A stretch of 64,000 nucleotides of DNA from an uncultured Lachnospiraceae bacterium. GTDB taxonomy: Bacteria > Bacillota > Clostridia > Lachnospirales > Lachnospiraceae. Each line of letters opens with the position of its first letter. Position 1 is the first letter of the stretch. This document shows positions 35,281-45,100 of the stretch, piece after piece. The DNA lies in the NCBI GenBank assembly GCA_937920345.1, contig CALGVA010000062.1:1-64000 (forward strand). Reading direction: 5' to 3'. Made by a program: the position numbers and the translations under genes. Under the pieces are notes generated by a model. It did no database searches, had not been told where the DNA came from, and saw only the letters and a program-made list of their open reading frames with translations.

Positions 35281-36486
35281 TTACCATGTCTTCTCAAATG
35301 TCATTCCCCAATCCAACTGGAACGGACTGTCGGAAGACGCTTTGATTTCTTCGTAGAGCGCACGCCGCTCATCACTGCTCTCCTCCGCCCAGTATTCATA
35401 TCCTAAGAAATAACTTTCCATAAAATCATCCCACGAATCGAAGGTGCTCTGAATAACCACCGCAGTCTCCATGGACTGGTCCAGAGCCTCCTCCTCCGTA
35501 TAATAACCGGCAAGATAATAATATCCCAGAAGTGACATTGCACGGCTGTAATCCCATCCTGCCGCAGCGTCTGAACCGTACTGCTCATAAAAGGCAAACC
35601 AGTCTGCGTAATTTTGCGCTTCCTCATCACTTACCTCAAAATTCTCAAGAATCCAGTCAGCTCTTTCTGCTTCGGAAACTTCCGCAAGCCCGGCTTCTGC
35701 CAGTGTATCCAAATCTTCCGCAAAAGAGACGCGGTGTCCTTCCTCCAGAATCCAGTCCATTGTCTCCTCTGCTGTTTCACGGTCCGTAACATCCCACCAC
35801 TCGCTCAAAAGGCTTTGAACCATACTTTTACTGTTATCATCTGCAGGCGCCCCGCCGAACAAAGTATAATCCCAACGGTTTGCGGCTGTCAGAACCGCGC
35901 ATGTGTTATTAAACCACTGGATCGTATCTGTGCTTTCTGCAGCTGCTGTCTCTTCTACTTCCGGAGCCGACTCTTTAAATGAAGCACATACATTATTAAA
36001 ATATTCTTCATCCGCCGCATTCATTTTAACGGCTACATACAGGATACTGTAATATGCATACTCTGTCTCGCCATAGAGAATGCGCCCTTCTCCGGTGATG
36101 TTTTCAACTGTTACGCTGCAGCGATAAGTCTCCGCCACATCCATACCCGGAACGGACGGATTATCTATCGATGTCATTTCTGACATCGGATAAAATGCAT
36201 TGATCATGTCTTTCCAGTCATCCATGTCAGCAATATTTGTACCATAAATGTTTTTCGCCATCTGCATAACCATGACCGCATCAGAACCGTTTTCGCTGAC
36301 TCCCGCGATCCAGCCTTCAGCCCCGCTTCCCATATCCTCCTGTTCCCACTTCTCATTGAATTGAATACTTACGGTTCCATCCTCAGAAGTAAATTCTTTC
36401 ATAACCACTTCTGTGTTACCACACCCTGCAAGCACCAATGTGAGCATTACTACTGCTGCCATTACACTTTTCATTACCCGTTTCAT
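35281..36486 (-). CDS. Lipoprotein with C-terminal DUF1266 domain
   Basis: A 401-residue protein. The signal sequence ends in LVLAGC (lipid Cys at about 22). Residues 30-165 form an unassigned domain that resembles a PsbP/DUF1795-like fold in pattern only. A Glu/Ala-rich linker leads to a DUF1266 domain (about 190-400) recognised by WDVTDRETAEETMDWILEEG, AAGWDYSRAMSLLGYYYLAG and WDDFMESYFLGYEYW. Function of DUF1266 is unknown. ATG 36486 is preceded by AGAGG; a GTG two codons earlier is the alternative. Single-gene transcript with its own terminator. Confidence 0.85.
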   Translation of the reverse strand: MKRVMKSVMAAVVMLTLVLAGCGNTEVVMKEFTSEDGTVSIQFNEKWEQEDMGSGAEGWIAGVSENGSDAVMVMQMAKNIYGTNIADMDDWKDMINAFYPMSEMTSIDNPSVPGMDVAETYRCSVTVENITGEGRILYGETEYAYYSILYVAVKMNAADEEYFNNVCASFKESAPEVEETAAAESTDTIQWFNNTCAVLTAANRWDYTLFGGAPADDNSKSMVQSLLSEWWDVTDRETAEETMDWILEEGHRVSFAEDLDTLAEAGLAEVSEAERADWILENFEVSDEEAQNYADWFAFYEQYGSDAAAGWDYSRAMSLLGYYYLAGYYTEEEALDQSMETAVVIQSTFDSWDDFMESYFLGYEYWAEESSDERRALYEEIKASSDSPFQLDWGMTFEKTW

Positions 36487-36539
36487 AAACACACCTCTTC
36501 CTTTCTCCTGTAAAACTCTGTCTGTACTTTACGAAAGTC

Positions 36540-36629
36540 CTATTTTTTGATCACCATATTCTGCAAGGCATATTCCAGACAGATCTGCATGATTTCATTG
36601 CGGGTTCTTCCGGTCTCTTTATTTGAGAA
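36540..36629 (-). pseudogene. Possible remnant of a ribbon-helix-helix (Arc-like) protein
   Basis: The 29 codons before the TAG at 36540 read like the helix-helix half of an Arc/CopG-type protein (KETGRTRNEIMQICLEYAL). The frame continues upstream without stops but loses similarity, and there is no ribosome site or plausible start, so the N-terminal strand seems missing or replaced. It may be a decayed gene; a short functional protein using a TTG start is a less likely alternative. Confidence 0.35.
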
Positions 36630-36793
36630 TACTACTATAATACAATTGTATTCTTTCGTCAAACAAAAATAATTGATCCTGCGATATATAACCTTTAAAA
36701 TAATAAGGGAGAAAATATATAAAAGGCTTCTCAAAAACGGTCAACGAGGATATTATGAGTAATAACCGCTGCGGACAGGAGAAATAAACCTTT
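36630..36793. other. AT-rich divergent spacer before the TetR gene
   Basis: Holds the presumed promoters of the TetR gene (+) and of the leftward lipoprotein. A palindromic ATACAATTGTAT lies near 36650-36661 and may be an operator. No further coding signal seen. Confidence 0.3.
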
Positions 36794-37402
36794 ATGAATA
36801 CCAAATTTTTTGCACTGCCTCAGGCAAAACAGGAAGCGATTATTAACGCCGGCTTTCGTGTCTTTTCACAAAATTGTTATAAAAAGAGTCCCATGAGTGA
36901 GATTGCGGCGGCGGCCGGAATCAGCAAAGCGCTGCTTTTTCATTATTTTCATAATAAAAGAGAGCTCTACCTCTTTCTCTGGAATCAGTGCATGAAAATC
37001 ACCTCCGAAGCGCTTACCGCAAATCTTTCCTTTAACCCGGAAGATTTGTTTGATATGATGCTCAAAGGACTAAAAGTCAAAGCCGACATTATGCGGCAAT
37101 ATCCCGATCTGGGCGCTTTTGTCATCAAATCATACTATGAGAAGGACCCTGACGTATGCGAGGACGTGCAGAAACTGGTAGAAAAATATACTGATTTTAA
37201 AGCAAGTCCCATTCTGGCGGCCTTAAATCCTGACCGGTTTATTCCGGGACTCGATCTGCAGATGATGTATCGGACGATGTACTGGACATCGGAGGGCTAT
37301 CTCTGGGACAAAGTCCAGACAGGCAGCTTAGACGCCGATACGATGGAAGAAGATTTTATCAGGATTATTGATTTCTGGAAGAGCGCCTACACAAACCACT
37401 GA
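36794..37402 (+). CDS. TetR/AcrR family transcriptional regulator
   Basis: A 202-residue regulator. The N-terminal helix-turn-helix is typical (FSQNCYKKSPMSEIAAAAGISKALLFHYF, positions about 23-52, with the TetR recognition helix KALLFHYFHNKREL). The C-terminal ligand-binding part is family-typical but gives no inducer. It sits 16 bases before the ABC transporter genes in the same direction and very probably regulates them. AGGAG lies 12 bases before the ATG. Confidence 0.93.
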   Translation: MNTKFFALPQAKQEAIINAGFRVFSQNCYKKSPMSEIAAAAGISKALLFHYFHNKRELYLFLWNQCMKITSEALTANLSFNPEDLFDMMLKGLKVKADIMRQYPDLGAFVIKSYYEKDPDVCEDVQKLVEKYTDFKASPILAALNPDRFIPGLDLQMMYRTMYWTSEGYLWDKVQTGSLDADTMEEDFIRIIDFWKSAYTNH

Positions 37403-37418
37403 AAAAAGGGGGCATCCT

Positions 37419-38294
37419 ATGAACGCAATCCAAATATCCAATCTAACCAAATATTACGGAAAATCCCGGGGTATCACCGACTTAAGCCTCACGGTAAAAG
37501 AGGGGGAGTTCTTCGGATTTATCGGCCCCAACGGCGCCGGCAAGTCCACGACGATCCGTACCCTGCTCGGCCTGATCCGTCCGGATTCCGGTTCTGCGAA
37601 GGTACTCGGAATGGACATTCACAGCGAGCGGGAGGCTATCTTATCCAGAGTCGGCTATCTCCCCTCGGAAGCGGTATTTTATGCGGGTACCAGGGTAAAA
37701 GACATGCTGAAACTGTCCGCCGATCTGCGGAAACGGGATTGTTCCGAAGATGCCGCCATTTTGTGTGACCGCCTGCAGCTTAGCCCGTCGCGCAAAGTAT
37801 CGGAGCTGTCCTTCGGCAATCGGAAGAAAGCGGCCATTGTCTGCGCGCTTCAACATGCACCGGAACTCCTGATTCTGGACGAGCCCACAGGCGGTCTCGA
37901 TCCTCTTATGCAGCGGGAATTTTTTAATATTCTGGAAGAGAGGAACCGGCAGGGCACAGCCATATTCCTTTCCAGCCACATTCTGACAGAGATCCAGCAT
38001 AACTGTACCAGAGCCGCCATCATCCGGGAAGGCCGCATCATTGCCTGCGACAGCGTCGAAGCCTTGTCAAAGACGAATGCCAAACGCGTCACCGTTCACG
38101 GTCACATGCATTTCGAGGAATCCGAGTCCATCCGTTGTCTGGAACAAACAAAAGACACCGCCAGTTTCCTCTACAACGGCGATATCCGGCAATTACTGCG
38201 GACTCTCAGTGAAGGGGAAATATCAGATCTCTCCATTTCGGAACCGGATCTGGAAGAGATATTTATGCACTACTACGAAGGGAGACCGTTATGA
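37419..38294 (+). CDS. ABC transporter ATP-binding protein (drug/antibiotic export type)
   Basis: A 291-residue ATPase with Walker A GPNGAGKST, a Q-loop region, an unusual signature LSFGNRKKAAI, and Walker B LLILDEPTGGLDP followed by the H-loop SSHI. The C-terminal extension of about 80 residues is common in ABC-2 exporters of the CcmA/BcrA class. ATG 37419 is chosen for its strong AAGGGGG site six bases upstream; the frame is open upstream into the TetR gene without support. The stop overlaps the permease start (ATGA). Confidence 0.93.
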   Translation: MNAIQISNLTKYYGKSRGITDLSLTVKEGEFFGFIGPNGAGKSTTIRTLLGLIRPDSGSAKVLGMDIHSEREAILSRVGYLPSEAVFYAGTRVKDMLKLSADLRKRDCSEDAAILCDRLQLSPSRKVSELSFGNRKKAAIVCALQHAPELLILDEPTGGLDPLMQREFFNILEERNRQGTAIFLSSHILTEIQHNCTRAAIIREGRIIACDSVEALSKTNAKRVTVHGHMHFEESESIRCLEQTKDTASFLYNGDIRQLLRTLSEGEISDLSISEPDLEEIFMHYYEGRPL

Positions 38295-39073
38295 CTTTAG
38301 TAAAGCACGAATTAAAACAAGGATGGAAGTCCTTGCTTATCTGGACAATCTCCATCGGCTTTTTTATCATAATATGTATATTTATGTATCCGGAGATGGA
38401 GTCGGAAATGGAAGGGGTAAACGAGATGTTTTCCTCCATGGGTTCTTTTACTGCTGCTTTTGGTATGGATCAGTTGAATTTTGGTACGCTGACAGGATTC
38501 TACGCCGTGGAGTGCGGCAATATTCTGGGGTTGGGCGGCGCCTTCTTTGCCACGCTGCTTGGCATCAGCGCTCTCGCCAAAGAGGAAAAAGAAAAGACAG
38601 CTGAATTTCTGCTGACGCATCCGGTCAGCAGAGTGCGTATTGTTACAGAGAAACTGGGCGCTGTTATGTTCCAGATCCTGGTCATGAATGTGGCTGTTTT
38701 CCTTTTATCCATCATATCCATGACGGCAATCGGTGAAGACATTCCCTGGAATGAAATTTGTTTATTACATTTCGCTTACTTCCTGGTACAAGTTGAGCTG
38801 GCCGGTATTTGTTTCGGCATTTCCGCTTTCCTGAAGCATGGCGGACTCGGTATTGGATTAGGACTTGCGACGGTCATGTATTTTCTGAATATTGTAGCCA
38901 ATATCTCTGACAGCGCCGGTTTTATGAAATATATCACGCCGTTCGGATATGCCGAAGGCGCTGATATTATTGCCGATATGAGTTTAGACGTCAGAAAAAT
39001 ATTACCCGGCATGGGGCTGACACTTGCCGGCATTCTTCTTGCATATTGGAAATATACTCATAAAGATATATAG
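38291..39073 (+). CDS. ABC-2 type transporter permease
   Basis: A 260-residue membrane protein with six hydrophobic segments and the ABC-2 pattern: an N-terminal amphipathic KHELKQGWKSLLIW followed by a helix, KEEKEKTAEFLLTHPVSR coupling segment, and paired helices near the C-terminus. Overlaps the ATPase gene by four bases, so the two subunits are made in a fixed ratio. Together with the TetR gene this forms a self-regulated efflux or stress-export unit; the substrate is unknown. Confidence 0.92.
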   Translation: MTLVKHELKQGWKSLLIWTISIGFFIIICIFMYPEMESEMEGVNEMFSSMGSFTAAFGMDQLNFGTLTGFYAVECGNILGLGGAFFATLLGISALAKEEKEKTAEFLLTHPVSRVRIVTEKLGAVMFQILVMNVAVFLLSIISMTAIGEDIPWNEICLLHFAYFLVQVELAGICFGISAFLKHGGLGIGLGLATVMYFLNIVANISDSAGFMKYITPFGYAEGADIIADMSLDVRKILPGMGLTLAGILLAYWKYTHKDI

Positions 39074-39075
39074 CA

Positions 39076-39111
39076 GAAAGCGGTGCGGATTTATCATCCT
39101 GCACCGCTTTC
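39076..39111. terminator. Hairpin between the ABC-2 operon and the mannanase gene
   Basis: GAAAGCGGTGC (39076-39086) pairs with GCACCGCTTTC (39101-39111). It lies between two converging genes; no T-run follows on the + strand, so termination efficiency is uncertain. Confidence 0.55.
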
Positions 39112-39140
39112 CGGCATATTGGCTGGCTAACTGTAATACA

Positions 39141-42100
39141 CTATTCAAATACTTCCATCATGGTTGCCATGATCTCTTTCACAGCATCCGCAAAATTGGC
39201 TTTCATATCCCTTGCCTTAATTGTAAATGTTACTTTCTTCGTACCGCCGTACTGTCCTTTGCCCTGAATAACCAGTGTCGCCTTACCCTTTTTGTCATTC
39301 TTGCTGTAGGATACAATATCATACTCATCATCCGTTACCGGCTCATTTTCGTATGTTACTATAAGGTCTTCCTTGCCGGGTCTGGTTCCGTATTGGCTGA
39401 AATACTGTACTTTATCGGGCTTGACCGATATTTTGGCTTTACTAATCAGCTTGCCGATAATCCTGAACGTAAACGTTCTTTTACTCTCATCTACAGATTC
39501 TGTACTCTCCTCGGCCGCCGAAGCTTCCGCTTTCGTAACCGTATAATCAGGCCCGGTCAATGTAATGATCACCTGTGCGGTATGGCCTGTCGGTGCAAAT
39601 GTTCCATCTGCCGTGAATTCCGTAATATCGCTTTTCTTGTTGGATGCATACTCTACAGTATAATCTTTGTCTTTAGAAAGCTTCACACCATTATCATACA
39701 CAACCGGATTCGGTTTATACTCAGCCTTGTTGCTGCTGTACTTCATATCCGGAATTTCCACCGTAATCTCATTGCTGTCCCAGGATTTCGGCTCAATTTT
39801 AAGTTCAACTGCCTTATTTAAGCTTCCTTTGAAATTGCCCTTACCCACAATATTAATATATGCCTTCTTAGTCTCGGAAGTCGTATTCTTATTGCCTGTA
39901 TAGGTCAGCTTATAATCCACGTCCCTGACAAGTGTCTTACCTTCATAGATCATCTCCACATCCGGCGTTACACCCGCACGGTTCTGTCTCACTGACATTT
40001 CCTTATGCTGTACCATATCAGTTGTCAGTACTGCCTTATCAATGGTAAAGGTCTTCTTGATTGTACCGCTGTATTTCTTAAGACCGGTAATCGTCATCGT
40101 CGCTTTACCCGCATTCAGGTTCTTCAGATAAGTAATATTATAATCCTTGTTTCTCTCCAGTACTTCACCGGATACCTTATCTGTTATTTCCACGTTCTGA
40201 CGTACAGTTTTGCCGGTATAAGGAAGCTTGGTCTGAAAACCTGTGATCTCAACTGTCCCTGTAGAGAACGTCGCACCCTTAATGCTGAAAGTCTTACTGC
40301 AGCTTCCCACATATTTACTGTTTTCGCCTGCTGTAATCACTACTTTTGCGGTTCCTACTTCCCTATTGTTCTCATAGGAGATCCTGTAATTATCCGTGGT
40401 ACCGTCTTCCGCCTTCTGAGGAACGACTTTGCCTGCCAGCTTCACGATGATTCCGGTCGGATCGTCAAACTCTACCGCCATACCATCCCTGTAATCGAGT
40501 GTGTTGGACGGAAGCGTTACTTTAGCTTTGCTCAGGAGTTCTTTGCCTTCTACCATCCTGCACGGTATGGTTACTTTTCCGGCATAATTGTTTTTCATGG
40601 ATATCTCAATATTATAAATACCCGCATCTTTTGCTTTTTCTACTTCTGTGCCCTCTGCATTTTCGGCCGCCGAAGCTGCTGTATCAGGAACGAAGGTAAT
40701 CGTCTGGTCATAATCGTTCTTGGTTCCCAGCTTCTTCTTGCCGTCTTTTACGGTGACAGCAATCTTCTGCTCTCTTCCGTTCACGATCAGGTAATCCGGC
40801 ACGGAAATATCCAGTTCTTCAATTGCTTTCGGCAGGATCGTAAAATGTCCTTCGATCGTCTCGGCATAGTTTCCCTTACCCTTGATGAAAATATCTGCCT
40901 GACCTGCCTTGGTATTATTCTTATAGGTTACTGTGTAATCTTTCTTTAAAGTCAACAGCTTCGCATCATCGTATACCTGAAGCTCAGGCTTGATTGCTTT
41001 GCCCGTATATACCTGATCCGGGATTTCCTTGAACCAGATTCCCTCTTTGATCGTACCCTGGATATCTACTGTGGTCTTGTCGGTAGTGACGATCTTCAAT
41101 TCGTCATAATACAGAGTTGTCTCTAACGGGAAGGTTACTCCCTCCTTCGCGATCGCGTTACACCAGAGGCCGATACTCTGAACCGCTGTAGGATCGAATT
41201 TCGCATCCTTGTTGTCTCTTCCTGTAAATGCACTGAAAGGAATTGTCACTTTCACAGGATACCCTTTTGCCGCATGATCCGTATAGCCTGCATATTCCTG
41301 AAGATACGTTTCAAATACCTGATTAGCCGCCGTAACCTGTACTACCACCTTCTGTCCGTATACTTCCGGTATGGTATAGAACTCAAGTGCATTTCCCGCA
41401 CTCCAGTCCGCTGCAAAGCTCTTGGTCGCGCCCGCCCATGCATCGGCAGCCGCCAATGTAACATCCATCTGTAAACCATAGTCTCCGCCAAATACCTTCT
41501 CGGAATCATTTGTCAAAGACAGAGCGATTTCGCTGCCGGAAGCCTTATTTGTAGCCCATGCAATGCCTAACTGCTGGCTGTTACCGTTGTAGCCCTCAAA
41601 GTCCTCGGGTATCATATCATTCTGTTCCTGCTCGACCATATTGAATCTGGCAGTAATCTCTGAAATCTTATCGCTGTTCACATACAGGGAGATCTTTCCC
41701 ATCGCTACACCCATACCGATCAGCGCACTGTCCTTTAAGTTTGCCTCCCAGACGGCCGTCTGCTCATTATACTCTGCTTTCAGGACTACCTCGTCATATT
41801 CCGATGAAACAATAAACTCTACACTGACTCCCTCTGCCTTAGGATCAATACCTGAAATCTTGGCAGCAATGCGCGTATTTCCTTCATCGGGCAGAAGCCT
41901 GTCCCCGGACTGAGGCGCCGTAATATAACCGGACACCTGCGTTGCCTGAGTGGTATTGGTAACACCGCTTACTTTCGTATAACCACTGTTCATATCTGTT
42001 GCGAAAACGCTTCTTCCATCATTGTAAAATCTGATGAATTCATCCAGCATTTCATGTCCGTAAAGAATGCCGTTCTCTTTCTTCTCAACCACATATGGAA

Positions 42101-45100
42101 GATAGAAACTGCCGTTCTCACTGAAATTAGCCCACACAAGGAAATAACTGATGCCGCCGTCTTCGCTGATCTGATCGAGCAGCTGCATATACCAGTCCGG
42201 CACCTCATTACCGCTGCGCTTTAATGCAATGTCCGCACCCGATTTATCTTTATCAGCCACACCTGTTTCTGTAATAGCATATAACTTACCATGTTTTTGT
42301 GCAAAATCTTTTAAAATGCCGTTCTGTTTCTTAACACTTGCCAGATAACCCGCTTCATTTGCCTGGGTAGGCATCTGATGATACAGATCGTATCCGATCA
42401 TATCCACATATGCGTCACCCGGATATCTTGCACTGTATTCCGTCACATTAGCCGCTTCGCTGCCCGGTCCGTATACGTAGAGCATATTGTGCACGCCCCT
42501 GGTTTCTTTCAGGTAATCTACTGTATAGCGGAACAGGTTGATATAAGCCTGTTCGTCGCAGAACGCCGCGCCCCACCAGAACCAGCTTCCCGTATTCTCA
42601 TGGAAAGGTCTGAACAGAATCGTAATACCGTCGCCTTCTACAGCCTTCGCGTAATCTGCGATCATATCCAGATAATCCGTATAAAGATAATTCAGATCCT
42701 GTCCGGGCATAATTCTTGATACAATATTGCCGCTGGTCGTTCCCGGCGTATAACCGGAAAAGTTATACTGCTTCTCACCGTTTACTGACCAATAACCTAC
42801 TTTTTCACCGTCAGTCTCTGTTCCGGCTGCCTCACCGAATTTTTTGACCCTTTCATCGATCAGTCCGAAATTCGGCATATGTGCGGATAGCGTAACAATT
42901 GCACCTTCTCCCGCTGCCTCTCGTGTAATCGCTGCAACTTTTGCAATTCTGTCTGCTTCCGGTGTATCCCAGGAGGATGCCTCATTACCCGTCAGAGACA
43001 GGGTATCAATACCGACAACACCGGCGATACTGCCCGTCACATCCCTGGTATCGGAAGATGAGAAAGCATCACCCAGACTTCCCGCCTTATGATGTGTATC
43101 GTTCTGATGTCCGAAGATCACGCTGTCTGACTCTCCTACAGCTTTCAAGTATGCATACAGATTCTTCGTCGCGTCAATGGCTTTTGCATCAACCAGTGCC
43201 ACATTCTCTGCAATGGCAACCTTCTGTCCGCTTGCCGTCTGAATGCTTCTTCCCTCATCAACAACCTGAATTCCCGGTCCCTTATTCGGAAGAATCGTGG
43301 AATCAACGTAGATCTCCGGTGTAGTAAGCTTTGTAAACCGCATATTATCAAAATAAATATCGCCTGCATAATCCGTGTTCTTACCTACAATACTGAAAGT
43401 CAGATTCTGGAAATCACCTTCAAATTTCTTTTCCAGAACAAATTCTGCTTTATAATAGCCTTCCAGTCCTGCAAGTTCCACCGGTTCTCCTGCCGGGAGC
43501 GCTGCGTCATCGTTGATCGTCCCTTTACCTGTAGAAGGTGATTGTGCAAATAGCTTATGTCCGAAGCTTCCTGCTGTCTTATTTGCCGGTTTGTAATATA
43601 CATCTGCCACAAAGGCATTATATCCCTTCAGGCTCGGCACTATTTCAGCATGTGTGTAGTCAAACTTCGGTTCACTCCACCCTTTATCCGTATCATTTGA
43701 AAAATCAACTGTGGCCGCCAGAAATTTCTTATCACCAATCGTCTTGTTTTCAAGTTTGCTTTCACCTGTGTACTGATAGCCCGGCGAAACTTTCCATGCC
43801 GACGCATCCAGATCCAGAACAAGATCGCCTTCCACGTCAGGCAGATCACCGCCGGATTCATTTACCGCTTTCACTACCAGATTGTCCAGATATACATCTC
43901 CAACGTACCCGCTGCTGTCGCCTCCGAGACAGGGAATGACTGTCTTGATTGGTGTAATATCCGCAAACGGATAGTCTACATTACCCGAACCGTCCCATGT
44001 CTGGAAATTATTCATATCAATCTCCACATGGAATTTCTTGTAACCGTCTACATCACTGTCAATCAGCGTATCAGCCGTGATTGCCGGCCAGGATCTCTGG
44101 TCAACCCATGTCCAGTCTTCTCCGACTTTCAGCGCTGCCTGTGCTTTGATTGTCTTAAAATTCTCCGTAACACTTGTCTCCGGAAAATATACGTCATAGC
44201 TCATGACAACCTTATCACTGACCGGTTTCGTGTATGCCTGCGGCAGATTGATCTGCGCTTTAAAGATCGTCTCCCAGCTTCCGCTGTCCGTCAGACTTAC
44301 AGTATACTTAACGGCTTTATTGCCCGGCGCAAGCTCTGCAAGCGCAGGTGTCGGTTCTCCGTTATCGGCTCCCACAAAACTTGCATCCGTCTCTGTATTG
44401 AAATCATTCTCATAGATCATGTCTTCCGTATTACCCGGATTTTCTTCTTCCGAAGAGGCCGGTGTCGCTGTCAGAACGACATTATCCAGATACATCTTGC
44501 CGTTATAATGACTGACATCACCTGCAAGGCATGGTGTGAATGCTCTGATATCCGTAAGATCCGCAAGCGTCCAGCCGGAACCCTCTTGAATGTCAATGGA
44601 AACATGCAGTTTCTGATAGCCTGTTACATCACCGGACACCAGATCCGCTTTCGTATAAGGCGGCATCTCACTGGCCTGATCCCAATCCCAGTTGTCACCA
44701 TTTCTGAGTACAGCCTGTGCTTTCACCGTATCCAGTGTATTCGTCGCATCGGCATCGACTGGAAAATAAACATCATAGCTCATGTTCATCTTCTCGGCTT
44801 CGGCAGCGTTATAGGGTGTGTCCAGAGAAAATGAATCCGCCTGGAACATGTTTGTCCACTCTGTTGATGCTGACAGATCGGCGCTGTATTCAATCGCCAT
44901 ATTGCCGTCTGCCAGCTGTTTTACCGTTCCACTTGCAAGTTTTGTATCAGCCGTCTGGTCATCAAAATTACTCTGATAAAGCACAACGTCTCCGTCACCC
45001 GGTTTCTCTTCTCCGGACGGTGCAGACGTATCCTTCAACACAACGTTATCCAGATACAGCTTCCCTTTATAGGTGCTGACATCACCTGCCAGACAAGGTA

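Noticed and set aside
39141..39300. Searched the mannanase C-terminus for LPXTG, SLH or a membrane anchor
   Set aside because: None is present; the end is a short amphipathic Ala/Met/Glu helix, so no anchor type is claimed.
40005..40949. Open frame of 314 codons on the + strand inside the mannanase gene
   Set aside because: Antisense to repeat-rich coding DNA; Phe/Ile/Tyr-rich composition mirrors the reverse complement of Lys/Asn/Asp codons.
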